From: a virus | Virus record (IMG/VR): IMGVR_UViG_3300022723_000125 | Location: 1-26,204 of that record | Direction: 5' to 3' (one strand) | Length of the DNA: 26,204 nucleotides | Part shown: one piece after another, positions 6,072 to 12,695 of the stretch | Numbering within the stretch: position 1 is the first letter of the stretch | Layout: every line of letters begins with the position of its first letter | The notes under the pieces: model-generated | The model's input: the letters and a program-made list of their open reading frames with translations, nothing else | Database searches by the model: none | What the model was told of the DNA's origin: nothing | Program-made: the position numbers and the translations under genes

Positions 6072-8351
6072 TCAGCCGCCGCGCGTGCGCTGAAGCGCCG
6101 ACAGCTTGACGCGCTGGGCGGGCGCACGGCTTGCGCCGGCCACGCCGTCGAGGCTTGCGCCCTGGATACTCGCGGCGACGGCGCAGCCGACGAGACAGTC
6201 GAACCAGTGGTTGTCGGGGCGGTTGGCGCGCAGCTTCCACTCGTCCACGACGCGATCGCGCGCCATCGTCTTGACGCGGAACTCGGCGGTCAGGTGATCG
6301 GCCAACAGGCGGTGCGCGCCACCGTCGCGGCCGAACAGACTCAGGCAGCCCGGATCGCCCATCGCCACGCCAAGACGCGCATGCACGAAGCTCTTCCAGT
6401 AGTTCGTGTCGACCAGCACGTGGCGAACCTGCCGCCGCCCGGTCGTGTTGGGGATGCGCCAGTGATGGCCGACGCGGTCGCCGCGCTTGCGCTTGTACTC
6501 GCTGAACGGGATGCTCGACGCGCCCACGTACTTGCCGTGGCTGGGCAACAGCACTGACGCGTGTCCGCTCTGGCGGCAGAACTGGTAGATGACGTCCGTC
6601 GACTGTCCCCAGTTGGCGTCGATCAGGCAGCGGTCAATGCGCATCTCGGCCCCGTCTTCGCGCCTATGGACGCGCGGCAGCATCTGCTCGGTCAACTGCT
6701 CAAGCCCGTGATAAATCTGGCCTTCAAGGCCGGCCCCGGGTTTGGCGCGGGCCAGCGTGTGCCGCATGTCGGTGAGCGTGAAGTACGGTCGCTTCTGATC
6801 CGGCCAGGTGCCGTAGTCGAGGACGCACCCGGTGAAGTCGTCCTCGAAGCCGCAGAGCATCCAGTACAGCGCCTTCTGCTGCACATCGATGAACATGGTG
6901 ACGTGATTGCAGCCGATGGGGATGCCGTTGCGCGGGTAACCGTTGGTCTTCGCGGCGATCTCGTCGGCCGAGAGCATCTCGTCGCCCTCGGTTTCGACCA
7001 TGGGTTCGTTCTGATACTCGGCCCAGAACGCCGCCTCGTCGCGGAGCTTGAGATTCATCGCGTGCTGGACGGCGCTGATCTCGTCCTCGTTGAACCGCTG
7101 CGACCAGGCGACGACCGCGCCGGCGTCCATGGTGTCGCGGTGGTCGCGGTAAAACGCGGTCGCTTCCGCGCCGTCTCCGTCGTTGCGCAGCGAATCAGCC
7201 CGCAATTCGGCGTACCTGGCCCAGAACTTCTCGTTGCTCGGGAAGCTGTAGACCATCTTCGTCCGCTCGCCTTGCCACTCCGGGTGCTTGTCCCGATCGA
7301 GCAAACGGTCGGCCATGTCGTCGGGGCGAATGACGGTGCAGGCCATCAAGCCCGCGATCTTCTTGCCCGGCCCGGCCATGCCCAGCACGTCGCCGGCGAG
7401 GATCGCCTCGCGGCGCTGGCTTTGCGACGGCGACCACGCCGACTCGGTGGTCTGCGGGTCGTCGACCATGACCAGCTGCGGGCGCACGACCTGGCCGTCG
7501 GCCCGTGCGTGGTTCTGGCCGCGGATGTCCGATCCCTTCATGCCCGAGCACGAGATCACCACGCCCGACGCTTTCGAGCCGGGGATCGTCGGCAGCACGA
7601 TCTTGTCCGACGCCCATTCGATCCGCGTCGGTTCGCCCTGGTACTTCTGACCCTTCTGCCGGTTCGTGATGCGCTCGAGCGCCTTGATCGGATGACAGAC
7701 CTCGGGGAAGTCCGCCTCAAGCAGCGGATTGGTCTCGAACCAGACCTTGATGTTCTCCAGCAGGTCCTTGGCGCGATCGGCGCTGGCGGCGATTAGGCAG
7801 ACGAACGGCGTCGCGCCGATCAGCGCCGACCAGAGACACGCCATCTGCATGAGCACCGTCTTGCCGCTGCCGCGCGGCATCGCCACGGCAAACAGTCCGC
7901 CGTTGAGTACGGCGCGCTCGATCTTTTCCATCACCTTGTCGTGGTCGGGTGACCAGGGCAGGTAGAACACGTCGGGAAAGTACGTCTCGCAGAAGCATCG
8001 GAACGATGCGCACGCTTTCGACTTGCGCTCGGGGTCGGCGACCTGCGGCAGCTCGCCGATGTCCTGCGCCGAACGAACCGACTCGGCGTTGCGCTCGGAC
8101 TGCCGCGCCTTCTGCTCGTCGTAACTGAGCGGCCCGTCCTTCGGCTCGAGATGTTCCAAGGTCAGCCACGCGGCGTAGCGGAACAGGTCGATCGTGTTCG
8201 CATCGCCGATCGTATAGCCGGCCTGGTTGCGCTGGCGGCGCAACTGCGACTCGGTCAGCACGCTGCCGAGGCCGGCGGCGTTGACCAGCCGAAGCAGTTC
8301 CGCGGGCCGCAACTTGCGCGGGTTCATGCGGGTGGTGCCGGGGTCAGCCAT
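6072..8351 (-). CDS. Terminase large subunit (GpA-type)
   Basis: 759-residue ATP-driven DNA packaging motor and nuclease. Residues about 10-70 are a helix-turn-helix-like segment resembling the small upstream protein. The ATPase has Walker A A-M-P-R-G-S-G-K-T (residues 157-165) and a Walker B L-V-M-V-D-D-P (293-299). The RNase-H-like nuclease has acidic positions in M-F-I-D-V (Asp489) and C-L-I-D-A-N-W-G (Asp578), followed by F-C-R-Q-S-G-H as in GpA proteins. GGGAGG lies six bases before the ATG, and the start overlaps the upstream stop by eight bases. It ends four bases from the convergent plus-strand moron, which cuts it off from the rest of the head operon. Confidence 0.92.
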   Translation of the reverse strand: MADPGTTRMNPRKLRPAELLRLVNAAGLGSVLTESQLRRQRNQAGYTIGDANTIDLFRYAAWLTLEHLEPKDGPLSYDEQKARQSERNAESVRSAQDIGELPQVADPERKSKACASFRCFCETYFPDVFYLPWSPDHDKVMEKIERAVLNGGLFAVAMPRGSGKTVLMQMACLWSALIGATPFVCLIAASADRAKDLLENIKVWFETNPLLEADFPEVCHPIKALERITNRQKGQKYQGEPTRIEWASDKIVLPTIPGSKASGVVISCSGMKGSDIRGQNHARADGQVVRPQLVMVDDPQTTESAWSPSQSQRREAILAGDVLGMAGPGKKIAGLMACTVIRPDDMADRLLDRDKHPEWQGERTKMVYSFPSNEKFWARYAELRADSLRNDGDGAEATAFYRDHRDTMDAGAVVAWSQRFNEDEISAVQHAMNLKLRDEAAFWAEYQNEPMVETEGDEMLSADEIAAKTNGYPRNGIPIGCNHVTMFIDVQQKALYWMLCGFEDDFTGCVLDYGTWPDQKRPYFTLTDMRHTLARAKPGAGLEGQIYHGLEQLTEQMLPRVHRREDGAEMRIDRCLIDANWGQSTDVIYQFCRQSGHASVLLPSHGKYVGASSIPFSEYKRKRGDRVGHHWRIPNTTGRRQVRHVLVDTNYWKSFVHARLGVAMGDPGCLSLFGRDGGAHRLLADHLTAEFRVKTMARDRVVDEWKLRANRPDNHWFDCLVGCAVAASIQGASLDGVAGASRAPAQRVKLSALQRTRGG

Positions 8352-8541
8352 GGGTCGCCTCCCGCGCCAAGTAGGCGACGTATTCGATGAGGCTGAACGT
8401 CCCGTCGGCGCGCAGCAGTTCGCCGGCCTCAGCGATCCGCCGGACCTGCTGCTCGGTGATGCGCCGCCCGTAGGCCGCCGCGAGAACCTTGGCGGCTTGC
8501 TGCGGCGTCAGGGCCGTAATTTTCAATGATTCGGCGGCCAT
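8344..8541 (-). CDS. Small terminase-like HTH protein
   Basis: 65-residue protein in the position of a terminase small subunit, overlapping the large subunit start. Most of it is one helical DNA-binding domain (LTPQQAAKVLAAAYGRRIT, then Q-Q-V-R-R-I-A-E-A-G, ending L-I-E-Y-V-A-Y-L). The pattern resembles Nu1-type winged helices that recognise the packaging site. It is short for a full small subunit, with no visible oligomerisation segment. The N-terminus of the large subunit carries a similar domain, so recognition may be shared between the two proteins. The ribosome site (AGAGA) is weak. Confidence 0.55.
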   Translation of the reverse strand: MAAESLKITALTPQQAAKVLAAAYGRRITEQQVRRIAEAGELLRADGTFSLIEYVAYLAREATHG

Positions 8542-8671
8542 ATCTCTAGCCCCACGGCATGCTTGCGAGAATCTGTCAGTTCTTTTGGGACAGGCGGTTA
8601 ATTGCCTTGATGTTCACGCGGAATGCTGGCTCAATGTGTGTGTAACGCAAGCCGCAACAAGGAGATACGCC
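8542..8671. promoter_or_regulatory. Divergent intergenic control region
   Basis: These 130 bases separate the minus-strand packaging genes from the plus-strand small-gene operon, so promoters for both are expected here. I see no convincing -35/-10 pair. On the plus strand, TTGGGACAG (8585-8593) followed by GATGTT (8609-8614) resembles the boxes of the 37-bp repeat, but with 16 rather than 17 bases between GGGACA and GATGT. That may be chance. Confidence 0.35.
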
Positions 8672-8890
8672 ATGCGGAACGCCCCGCGAAACAACGACGA
8701 TAACGCCACCCAACGCGACTGGCATGACCTCAAACCCGGCGACGTGATCTGGTTCGCCAACGACTGGTTCGAAGTCTTCGACGCCTACCCCAGCGACCGC
8801 GACACGGTCACGGTCAAGCTGATCGTCGACGGCCACATCGAGACGTACCGGGTCCGAACCAGCGGCGGCAAGGTCACCTGCCGCACCTGA
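8672..8890 (+). CDS. Small hypothetical protein (first gene of plus-strand operon)
   Basis: 72 residues, starting at an ATG with AAGGAG seven bases upstream; the frame is open further upstream but without a ribosome site. The sequence is polar at the start (MRNAPRNNDDNATQ), then appears as a small beta barrel: L-K-P-G-D-V-I-W-F-A-N-D-W-F-E-V, T-V-T-V-K-L-I-V-D-G, Y-R-V-R-T-S-G-G-K-V. The G-D-V-I-W-F and V-D-G pattern recalls small SH3-like folds, but I do not recognise a family. It opens a run of five closely spaced small genes that oppose the rest of the phage. Confidence 0.65.
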   Translation: MRNAPRNNDDNATQRDWHDLKPGDVIWFANDWFEVFDAYPSDRDTVTVKLIVDGHIETYRVRTSGGKVTCRT

Positions 8891-8926
8891 AACCAGCACC
8901 AAGAACCCCCGACCAAGGAGAACACC

Positions 8927-9124
8927 ATGACGACCTCCAAGACCAACCACGGCGACGCGAAGACCACGATGCTCCTGATGCTTCGCGCCTTTCAGACCGC
9001 CGATAGCCACATCCCCGACGGCGAGCGCCGCGAGAAGTTCGAGGCGATGCTCAAAGCCCAGGGCATCGACGACATCGACGCGCTGATCGGTGACTTCATC
9101 GAGCTGATGAACGCCGCCTGCTAA
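8927..9124 (+). CDS. Small helical hypothetical protein
   Basis: 65 residues with an AAGGAG site six bases before the ATG. After a polar N-terminus the protein is predicted helical: T-M-L-L-M-L-R-A-F-Q-T-A, then ERREKFEAMLKAQGIDDIDA and I-G-D-F-I-E-L-M-N. Leucine, methionine and isoleucine spacing suggests a compact helical bundle or dimer. There are no catalytic motifs or membrane span. The family is not recognised. Confidence 0.65.
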   Translation: MTTSKTNHGDAKTTMLLMLRAFQTADSHIPDGERREKFEAMLKAQGIDDIDALIGDFIELMNAAC

Positions 9125-9142
9125 CCACGAAAGGACCACACC

Positions 9143-9391
9143 ATGACCAAGCACACCCGGAAGCGGACCGCCCGCGAACGCTACGACGAACACCGCGAGG
9201 ACATTGCCCGCGTGATGGACTGGATCGAGCTCGAACTCGACAAGCACAAGACCAACGCGAAGGCCAACCCGACCGACTGGGGCTACGCCGGCGACCTCGG
9301 GCACGTCCGCGAAAAGTTGATCGAAACACTCGCCTTCCTCTCCAACGGCGAGCCGCAAGAGATCGAAGACCTGCTCAGCGAATGTCGCTGA
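9143..9391 (+). CDS. Small helical hypothetical protein
   Basis: 82 residues, preceded by AAAGGA nine bases before the ATG and only 18 bases after the previous stop. The N-terminus is basic (MTKHTRKRTARERYDEHRED), followed by the amphipathic helix I-A-R-V-M-D-W-I-E-L-E-L-D-K-H, an aromatic loop (P-T-D-W-G-Y-A-G-D-L-G-H) and a second helix ending L-L-S-E-C-R. The layout could suit a small nucleic-acid-associated or anti-host protein. No family is recognised and the function is unknown. Confidence 0.65.
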   Translation: MTKHTRKRTARERYDEHREDIARVMDWIELELDKHKTNAKANPTDWGYAGDLGHVREKLIETLAFLSNGEPQEIEDLLSECR

Positions 9392-9427
9392 GCTTATTTC
9401 TTTCACCCTCCTACAAGGAGACCCGCA

Positions 9428-9976
9428 ATGAAGAAGTCCGACGTACAGATTGGCGCGACCTACCTCGTGAAGGTCGCAAGCAACCTTGTGCCGGTGAAGA
9501 TCACCGCAGAGCACGACAACGGTGGATGGGAAGGCACCAGCGTCAAGACCGGCAAGACCATCCGGGTCAAGAGCGCCCAGCGCCTGCGTAAGCGTCTGGG
9601 CGACGTTCCCGACACGGCGGCCAAACCCGCTCAGGCGACCAAGGACGCCAAGCGCGGAAAGAAACGCGACACGGGCCAACGTCGGGCCAAGGGTGCCAAA
9701 CGCGACGGCTCCAAGGCCAAACCCCTGAGCCTTCTCAACGCGGCGGCACAGGTCCTGGCCGAATCGACCGAGCCGCTCAACACGCGCGAGATGGTCGCCC
9801 AGGCCACCGAGCGCGGGCTGTGGACGCCGCGCGCGGGCAAGACCCCGGCCAGCACGCTGTACGCCTCGATCTTGCGTGAGATGAACACCAAGGGCGCGGA
9901 CAGCCGGTTCGTGAAGGTCGAACGCGGCCGCTTCACGCTCAGCGCCGCCGCCCCCGGTAGCAAGAAGGGAGCGTGA
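9428..9976 (+). CDS. HARE-HTH winged-helix protein with N-terminal beta domain
   Basis: 182 residues. The N-terminal 60 residues form a small beta domain (DVQIGATYLVKVASNLVPVK). A very basic linker follows (K-R-G-K-K-R-D-T-G-Q-R-R-A-K-G-A-K-R). The C-terminal 75 residues match the HARE-HTH winged helix (SLLNAAAQVLAESTEPLNTR, M-V-A-Q-A-T-E-R-G-L-W, TLYASILREMN, then F-V-K-V-E-R-G-R-F-T-L). HARE-HTH domains occur in restriction systems and chromatin proteins and are proposed to read modified DNA. That could relate to the phage's own DNA methyltransferase, but the link is speculative. AAGGAG lies eight bases before the ATG. Confidence 0.8.
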   Translation: MKKSDVQIGATYLVKVASNLVPVKITAEHDNGGWEGTSVKTGKTIRVKSAQRLRKRLGDVPDTAAKPAQATKDAKRGKKRDTGQRRAKGAKRDGSKAKPLSLLNAAAQVLAESTEPLNTREMVAQATERGLWTPRAGKTPASTLYASILREMNTKGADSRFVKVERGRFTLSAAAPGSKKGA

Positions 9977-9979
9977 GCG

Positions 9980-10324
9980 ATGGCGACCCGGCACCGGCAA
10001 CGCAACGTGATCTTCGACGTCGTCGACGGCGTCCTCGAGCGGAAGGTGATCTTCCCCGATGGCCGGATGTACACGCACCGATGCACGCGCGAGGTGTACG
10101 AGGAGGTCGCCTACGCGATCGAGGAGCGCGCTGGCGATGGCGTCACGCTCGACCCACTGGCCAAGGCGCTCGACCTGCCCTTCACGCAGGTCAACGTCGC
10201 GCTCGAATTCATGAAAGAGCGCGGGTGTGTGGTCACGCGCGGCCGACGCAATTACCCCGCGTCGAACATCCTCTACGAGGACGCGATGATCGAGTTCACG
10301 TTCCTGGCTGAACTGCCGTACTGA
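9980..10324 (+). CDS. Hypothetical protein with winged-helix-like segment
   Basis: 114 residues, starting three bases after the preceding stop, so the pair is probably co-translated. The N-terminus looks beta-rich (V-I-F-D-V-V-D-G-V-L-E-R-K-V-I-F-P-D-G). The middle (T-L-D-P-L-A-K-A-L-D-L-P-F-T-Q-V-N-V-A-L, then M-K-E-R-G-C-V-V) has the helix-turn-helix-wing spacing of a winged helix. It ends beta/aromatic (F-T-F-L-A-E-L-P-Y). Together with the HARE-HTH neighbour it suggests a regulatory or DNA-binding pair at the end of this operon. No family is recognised. Confidence 0.7.
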   Translation: MATRHRQRNVIFDVVDGVLERKVIFPDGRMYTHRCTREVYEEVAYAIEERAGDGVTLDPLAKALDLPFTQVNVALEFMKERGCVVTRGRRNYPASNILYEDAMIEFTFLAELPY

Positions 10325-10329
10325 GATCA

Positions 10330-11751
10330 TCAATCCACCACCTCTTCCACCTCGGCCTCGTCGGCCGAGGTTTTCTGCGGCATCTCGGTTACCGGCGCGG
10401 CGATGCGTTCGGCCTTGCGCCCGGTGAATTGCTCCCAGCGCTGAACGATCACGTCGCAATACGCCTGGTCGATCTCCATCAGGAACGCGCGTCGGCCCGT
10501 CTGCTCGCAGCCGATGAGCGTCGAGCCGCTGCCGCCGAACAGGTCGAGCACGTTCCCGCCGGGCTTCGATGAGAACTGGATCGCCCGCACCGCCAGCTCG
10601 ACCGGCTTCTCGGTCAGGTGAACCATCGACTGCGGGTTGACCTTCTTGATGTGCCAGAGGTCGGTCGCGTTGTTCGGGCCGTAGAAGTGATGGCCCGCTC
10701 CTTCCTTCCAGCCGTAGAAGCAGATCTCGAACGCGCCCATGAAATCCTTGCGCGTCAGCACCGGGTGCTGCTTGTCCCACACGATGCCCTGGCTGAAGTA
10801 CAAGCCCGTCGCTTTGAGCGGGCCGGGATAGTTGCCGAGGTTGGCGTACCCGCCCCAGACGTAGAACGAACCGCCGGGCTTGAGCACGCGCGAGGCATTA
10901 CCAAACCACGCCAGGAGCATCTCGTCGAATGCCTCGGCCGTGACGAAATCGTTCTCCAGCGGCCGGTCCTTGGCCCGCATCTTCTTGTGCGTGCCCTTGG
11001 CCTTCTCCGGGTGCCGTTGCAGGTCGAACTTCTGATGATGCCCCCCGGATACGCCCGAACCTTTCGCGGCCTTGAACGACGAGTTGCCTGCGGCAATCGC
11101 GTTGTTGCTGCGCGGTTCGACGCGGACGTTATATGGCGGATCAGTATTGATCAGGTCGATGGTCGCGCCGTCCAGCAGCCGGTCGAGATCGTCGATGCTG
11201 GAACTGTCACCGCAGAGCAAGCGGTGATCACCGAGCACCCAGATGTCGCCGCGCTGCGTGATCGGGTCGTCCGGCGGCTCGGGCACCGAGTCCGGGTCGG
11301 TCAGCCCTTCGGTCACCCCCTCGGCGTCGTTGAGCAGCTTCGCCAGTTCCTCGTCGTCGAACGCGAGGACCTCCATGTCGAAACCGCCTTCGCGCAGCTC
11401 GTTCAGCTCGATCGGCAGAATTTCCAGGTCCCACTCGGCCAGCTCGCCGGTCTTGTTGTCGGCGATGCGGTAGGCGCGCACCTGATCCGGCGTCAGGTCG
11501 GTGGCGACGTGGACCGGCACTTTGGCCAGCCCCAGCTTCTGCGCCGCCTTCCAGCGCGTATGGCCGGCGATGATCACGCCGTCGGCGTCCACCACGATCG
11601 GCTGGCGGAACCCGAACTGCCGCAGCGAGTCGGCGACGGCGTCCACCGCGCCGTCGTTGATGCGCGGGTTGCGCTCGTAGGGCTTGATGTCGTTGATTTC
11701 ACGGAGCCTGACCGCGAATACAGTCTTTGCTGAATCCTTGACAACGTTCAT
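10330..11751 (-). CDS. ParB-domain DNA methyltransferase (beta class, N6-adenine or N4-cytosine)
   Basis: 473 residues. Residues about 10-110 are a ParB/Srx-like domain (V-I-I-A-G-H-T-R-W-K-A-A-Q, residues 59-71). The methyltransferase follows, with catalytic T-D-P-P-Y (203-207) before the SAM-binding D-L-F-G-G-S-G-S (403-410). This order defines the beta group of amino-methyltransferases. The region between, with G-H-H-Q-K-F and E-K-A-K-G-T-H-K-K, would include the target-recognition part. The enzyme probably marks phage DNA against host restriction or regulates replication. The ATG overlaps the upstream HNH stop (ATGA) and has GGAG six bases away. Its last codons also contain the terminator hairpin of the convergent operon. 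Confidence 0.9.
   Translation of the reverse strand: MNVVKDSAKTVFAVRLREINDIKPYERNPRINDGAVDAVADSLRQFGFRQPIVVDADGVIIAGHTRWKAAQKLGLAKVPVHVATDLTPDQVRAYRIADNKTGELAEWDLEILPIELNELREGGFDMEVLAFDDEELAKLLNDAEGVTEGLTDPDSVPEPPDDPITQRGDIWVLGDHRLLCGDSSSIDDLDRLLDGATIDLINTDPPYNVRVEPRSNNAIAAGNSSFKAAKGSGVSGGHHQKFDLQRHPEKAKGTHKKMRAKDRPLENDFVTAEAFDEMLLAWFGNASRVLKPGGSFYVWGGYANLGNYPGPLKATGLYFSQGIVWDKQHPVLTRKDFMGAFEICFYGWKEGAGHHFYGPNNATDLWHIKKVNPQSMVHLTEKPVELAVRAIQFSSKPGGNVLDLFGGSGSTLIGCEQTGRRAFLMEIDQAYCDVIVQRWEQFTGRKAERIAAPVTEMPQKTSADEAEVEEVVD
10350..10374 (+). terminator. Rho-independent terminator for the plus-strand operon
   Basis: CCTCGGCC-TCGTC-GGCCGAGG forms a perfect 8-bp stem followed by TTTT, read on the plus strand 26 bases after the last plus-strand stop. 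It lies inside the 3' coding end of the opposing methyltransferase gene. On the minus strand no T-run follows, so it should work in one direction only. Confidence 0.75.
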
Positions 11752-12044
11752 TGCGACTCCTTTCGCGCATCGTGGCGCTCGTTCCATCTGACGATCTCGC
11801 GGCACATGCCGACGAATTGCTCGTTGGTCAGCGAACCCTTGGCTCGGTTCACATCCTGATGCAGGACCTGTGCGTTCTCGATTGCATGCTCGCCGCCGCA
11901 ACGGATCGGGACGATGTGGTCCAGCGATGACGTCTCCGGCGTCAATTCACGGCCGGTCAATGCGCAGCGATACGCCTGGTATTCCAGCAGGCACATCACG
12001 TTCTTGGTTGACACCGTGCCGGTGGGCCTCGGGAGGCTTACCAC
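11748..12044 (-). CDS. HNH endonuclease
   Basis: 98 residues if started at GTG 12044, which overlaps the upstream stop by seven bases. The core is a compact HNH domain: Y-Q-A-Y-R-C-A-L-T-G, then S-L-D-H-I-V-P-I-R-C-G-G with the metal-site histidine, then E-N-A-Q-V-L-H-Q-D-V-N-R-A-K-G. The frame remains open further upstream, but that part has poor protein character, while the overlapping +1 frame looks coding there, so the longer reading is rejected. The exact start is uncertain (GTG at 12044, a second GTG or an ATG slightly downstream). Its stop is fused to the methyltransferase start (ATGA). The pair might be a simple restriction-modification or DNA-processing couple; HNH proteins also help some terminases cut. 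Confidence 0.75.
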   Translation of the reverse strand: MVSLPRPTGTVSTKNVMCLLEYQAYRCALTGRELTPETSSLDHIVPIRCGGEHAIENAQVLHQDVNRAKGSLTNEQFVGMCREIVRWNERHDARKESQ

Positions 12045-12394
12045 GTCCGCTTGCTCTTGGAGATGTAGCGACTGCCCGCGGTGACGCGACGGTTCGCCCA
12101 CAGCTTCCACTGGCTTTTCGCCGCGTGGTTCTTCTTGGAGGCCAAGACTCCGACTCCGCGCTGAGCGAAGGTTTTCCACGTCGGCCGTGGTGCGAGCCGT
12201 CTGTTCCCTCTGGCTGGCGGTCGGCTGAGCCGAATCCGCCATCCCTGCACCATGCTGTGAGCGGCCCGCGACCAGGGATCGTGAAGCATCCGCCCGTTGC
12301 CCAGGTCGATCTTGAGTCTGCTGGCCATGCGGCCGGCGGTACGTCGCCACTGCGAGTTTTTCTGTTGTGCATCCATGCATCTGTCATGCCTCAT
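12038..12394 (-). CDS. Small basic hypothetical protein upstream of HNH
   Basis: 118 residues from the ATG at 12394; an in-frame ATG at 12376 is equally possible, as neither has a strong ribosome site. The protein is strongly basic and tryptophan-rich (S-R-A-A-H-S-M-V-Q-G-W-R-I-R-L-S-R, P-T-W-K-T-F-A-Q-R, K-N-H-A-A-K-S-Q-W-K-L-W-A-N-R-R), suggesting nucleic-acid binding. Codon third positions are GC-rich in this frame and sensible through to the stop, whereas the alternative frame is not. It ends inside the HNH gene start. No family is recognised. Confidence 0.55.
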   Translation of the reverse strand: MRHDRCMDAQQKNSQWRRTAGRMASRLKIDLGNGRMLHDPWSRAAHSMVQGWRIRLSRPPARGNRRLAPRPTWKTFAQRGVGVLASKKNHAAKSQWKLWANRRVTAGSRYISKSKRTW

Positions 12395-12695
12395 CAGGTG
12401 GAATGTCGATTCGCCACGTTTCCTACAAACTCTGGCTCATACCCCGACTCGTTCCCGTGGCGTCAGCAGCGCCTCGCGCCGGGAAGGAACCGCGACTCAC
12501 TGACTTTTTGACTTTTTGACCCACCCCTCGCGTACACGCGCATGCGCACGCATGGGTGTGAGGGGGTGGGTAAAAAGTCAAAAAGTGTGTGTGTAGTAGT
12601 AAAAGCATTGTTCCTGCGCTCTCAGGGCCGTTTTTTGCCCAGACTTTTTGCCGACTTTTTGACCCTTCTTGCCGCCGGATCGGACATCTTGACCC
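12395..12695. repeat. Origin-like intergenic region: long inverted repeat plus GACTTTTTG boxes
   Basis: No supported gene in these 301 bases. The main element is an inverted repeat: left arm 12503-12527 and right arm 12563-12586, 24 matching positions with one bulged base, around a GC-rich loop containing GCGCATGCGC (12538-12547). The arms are built of tandem GACTTTTTG boxes (12502, 12510). More direct copies start at 12642 and 12653, with a degenerate pair (GACTTCTTGACTTGTTG) at 12718, inside the end of the primase gene. No T-run follows the hairpin on either strand, so it is not a standard terminator. Repeated boxes, a local AT-rich run and the adjacent primase-polymerase suggest a replication origin or partition-type binding site. 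Confidence 0.5.

Noticed and set aside
3918-7796. Long plus-strand open frames (3918-5387, 6561-7796) opposite portal and terminase
   Set aside because: They mirror recognised genes in the antisense frame and show no motifs or ribosome sites.
8576-10780. 734-codon open frame on the minus strand across the plus-strand operon
   Set aside because: It is antisense to five genes that each have a ribosome site and plausible protein character. Its own product is low-complexity Arg/Gly/Val-rich sequence typical of high-GC shadow frames.
11748-12380. Single 210-residue HNH protein starting at 12380
   Set aside because: The N-terminal half in this frame is compositionally odd, while the overlapping frame is well-behaved coding sequence ending at the HNH start. 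Two overlapping genes fit better.
12503-12586. Long inverted repeat as a simple rho-independent terminator
   Set aside because: No T-run follows the stem on either strand and the loop is long. The repeated boxes suggest protein binding instead.
12423-12608. 61-codon minus-strand frame within the inverted repeat
   Set aside because: Its sequence is dictated by the repeat and GC-rich loop (His/Thr/Cys/Ala runs), with no ribosome site.
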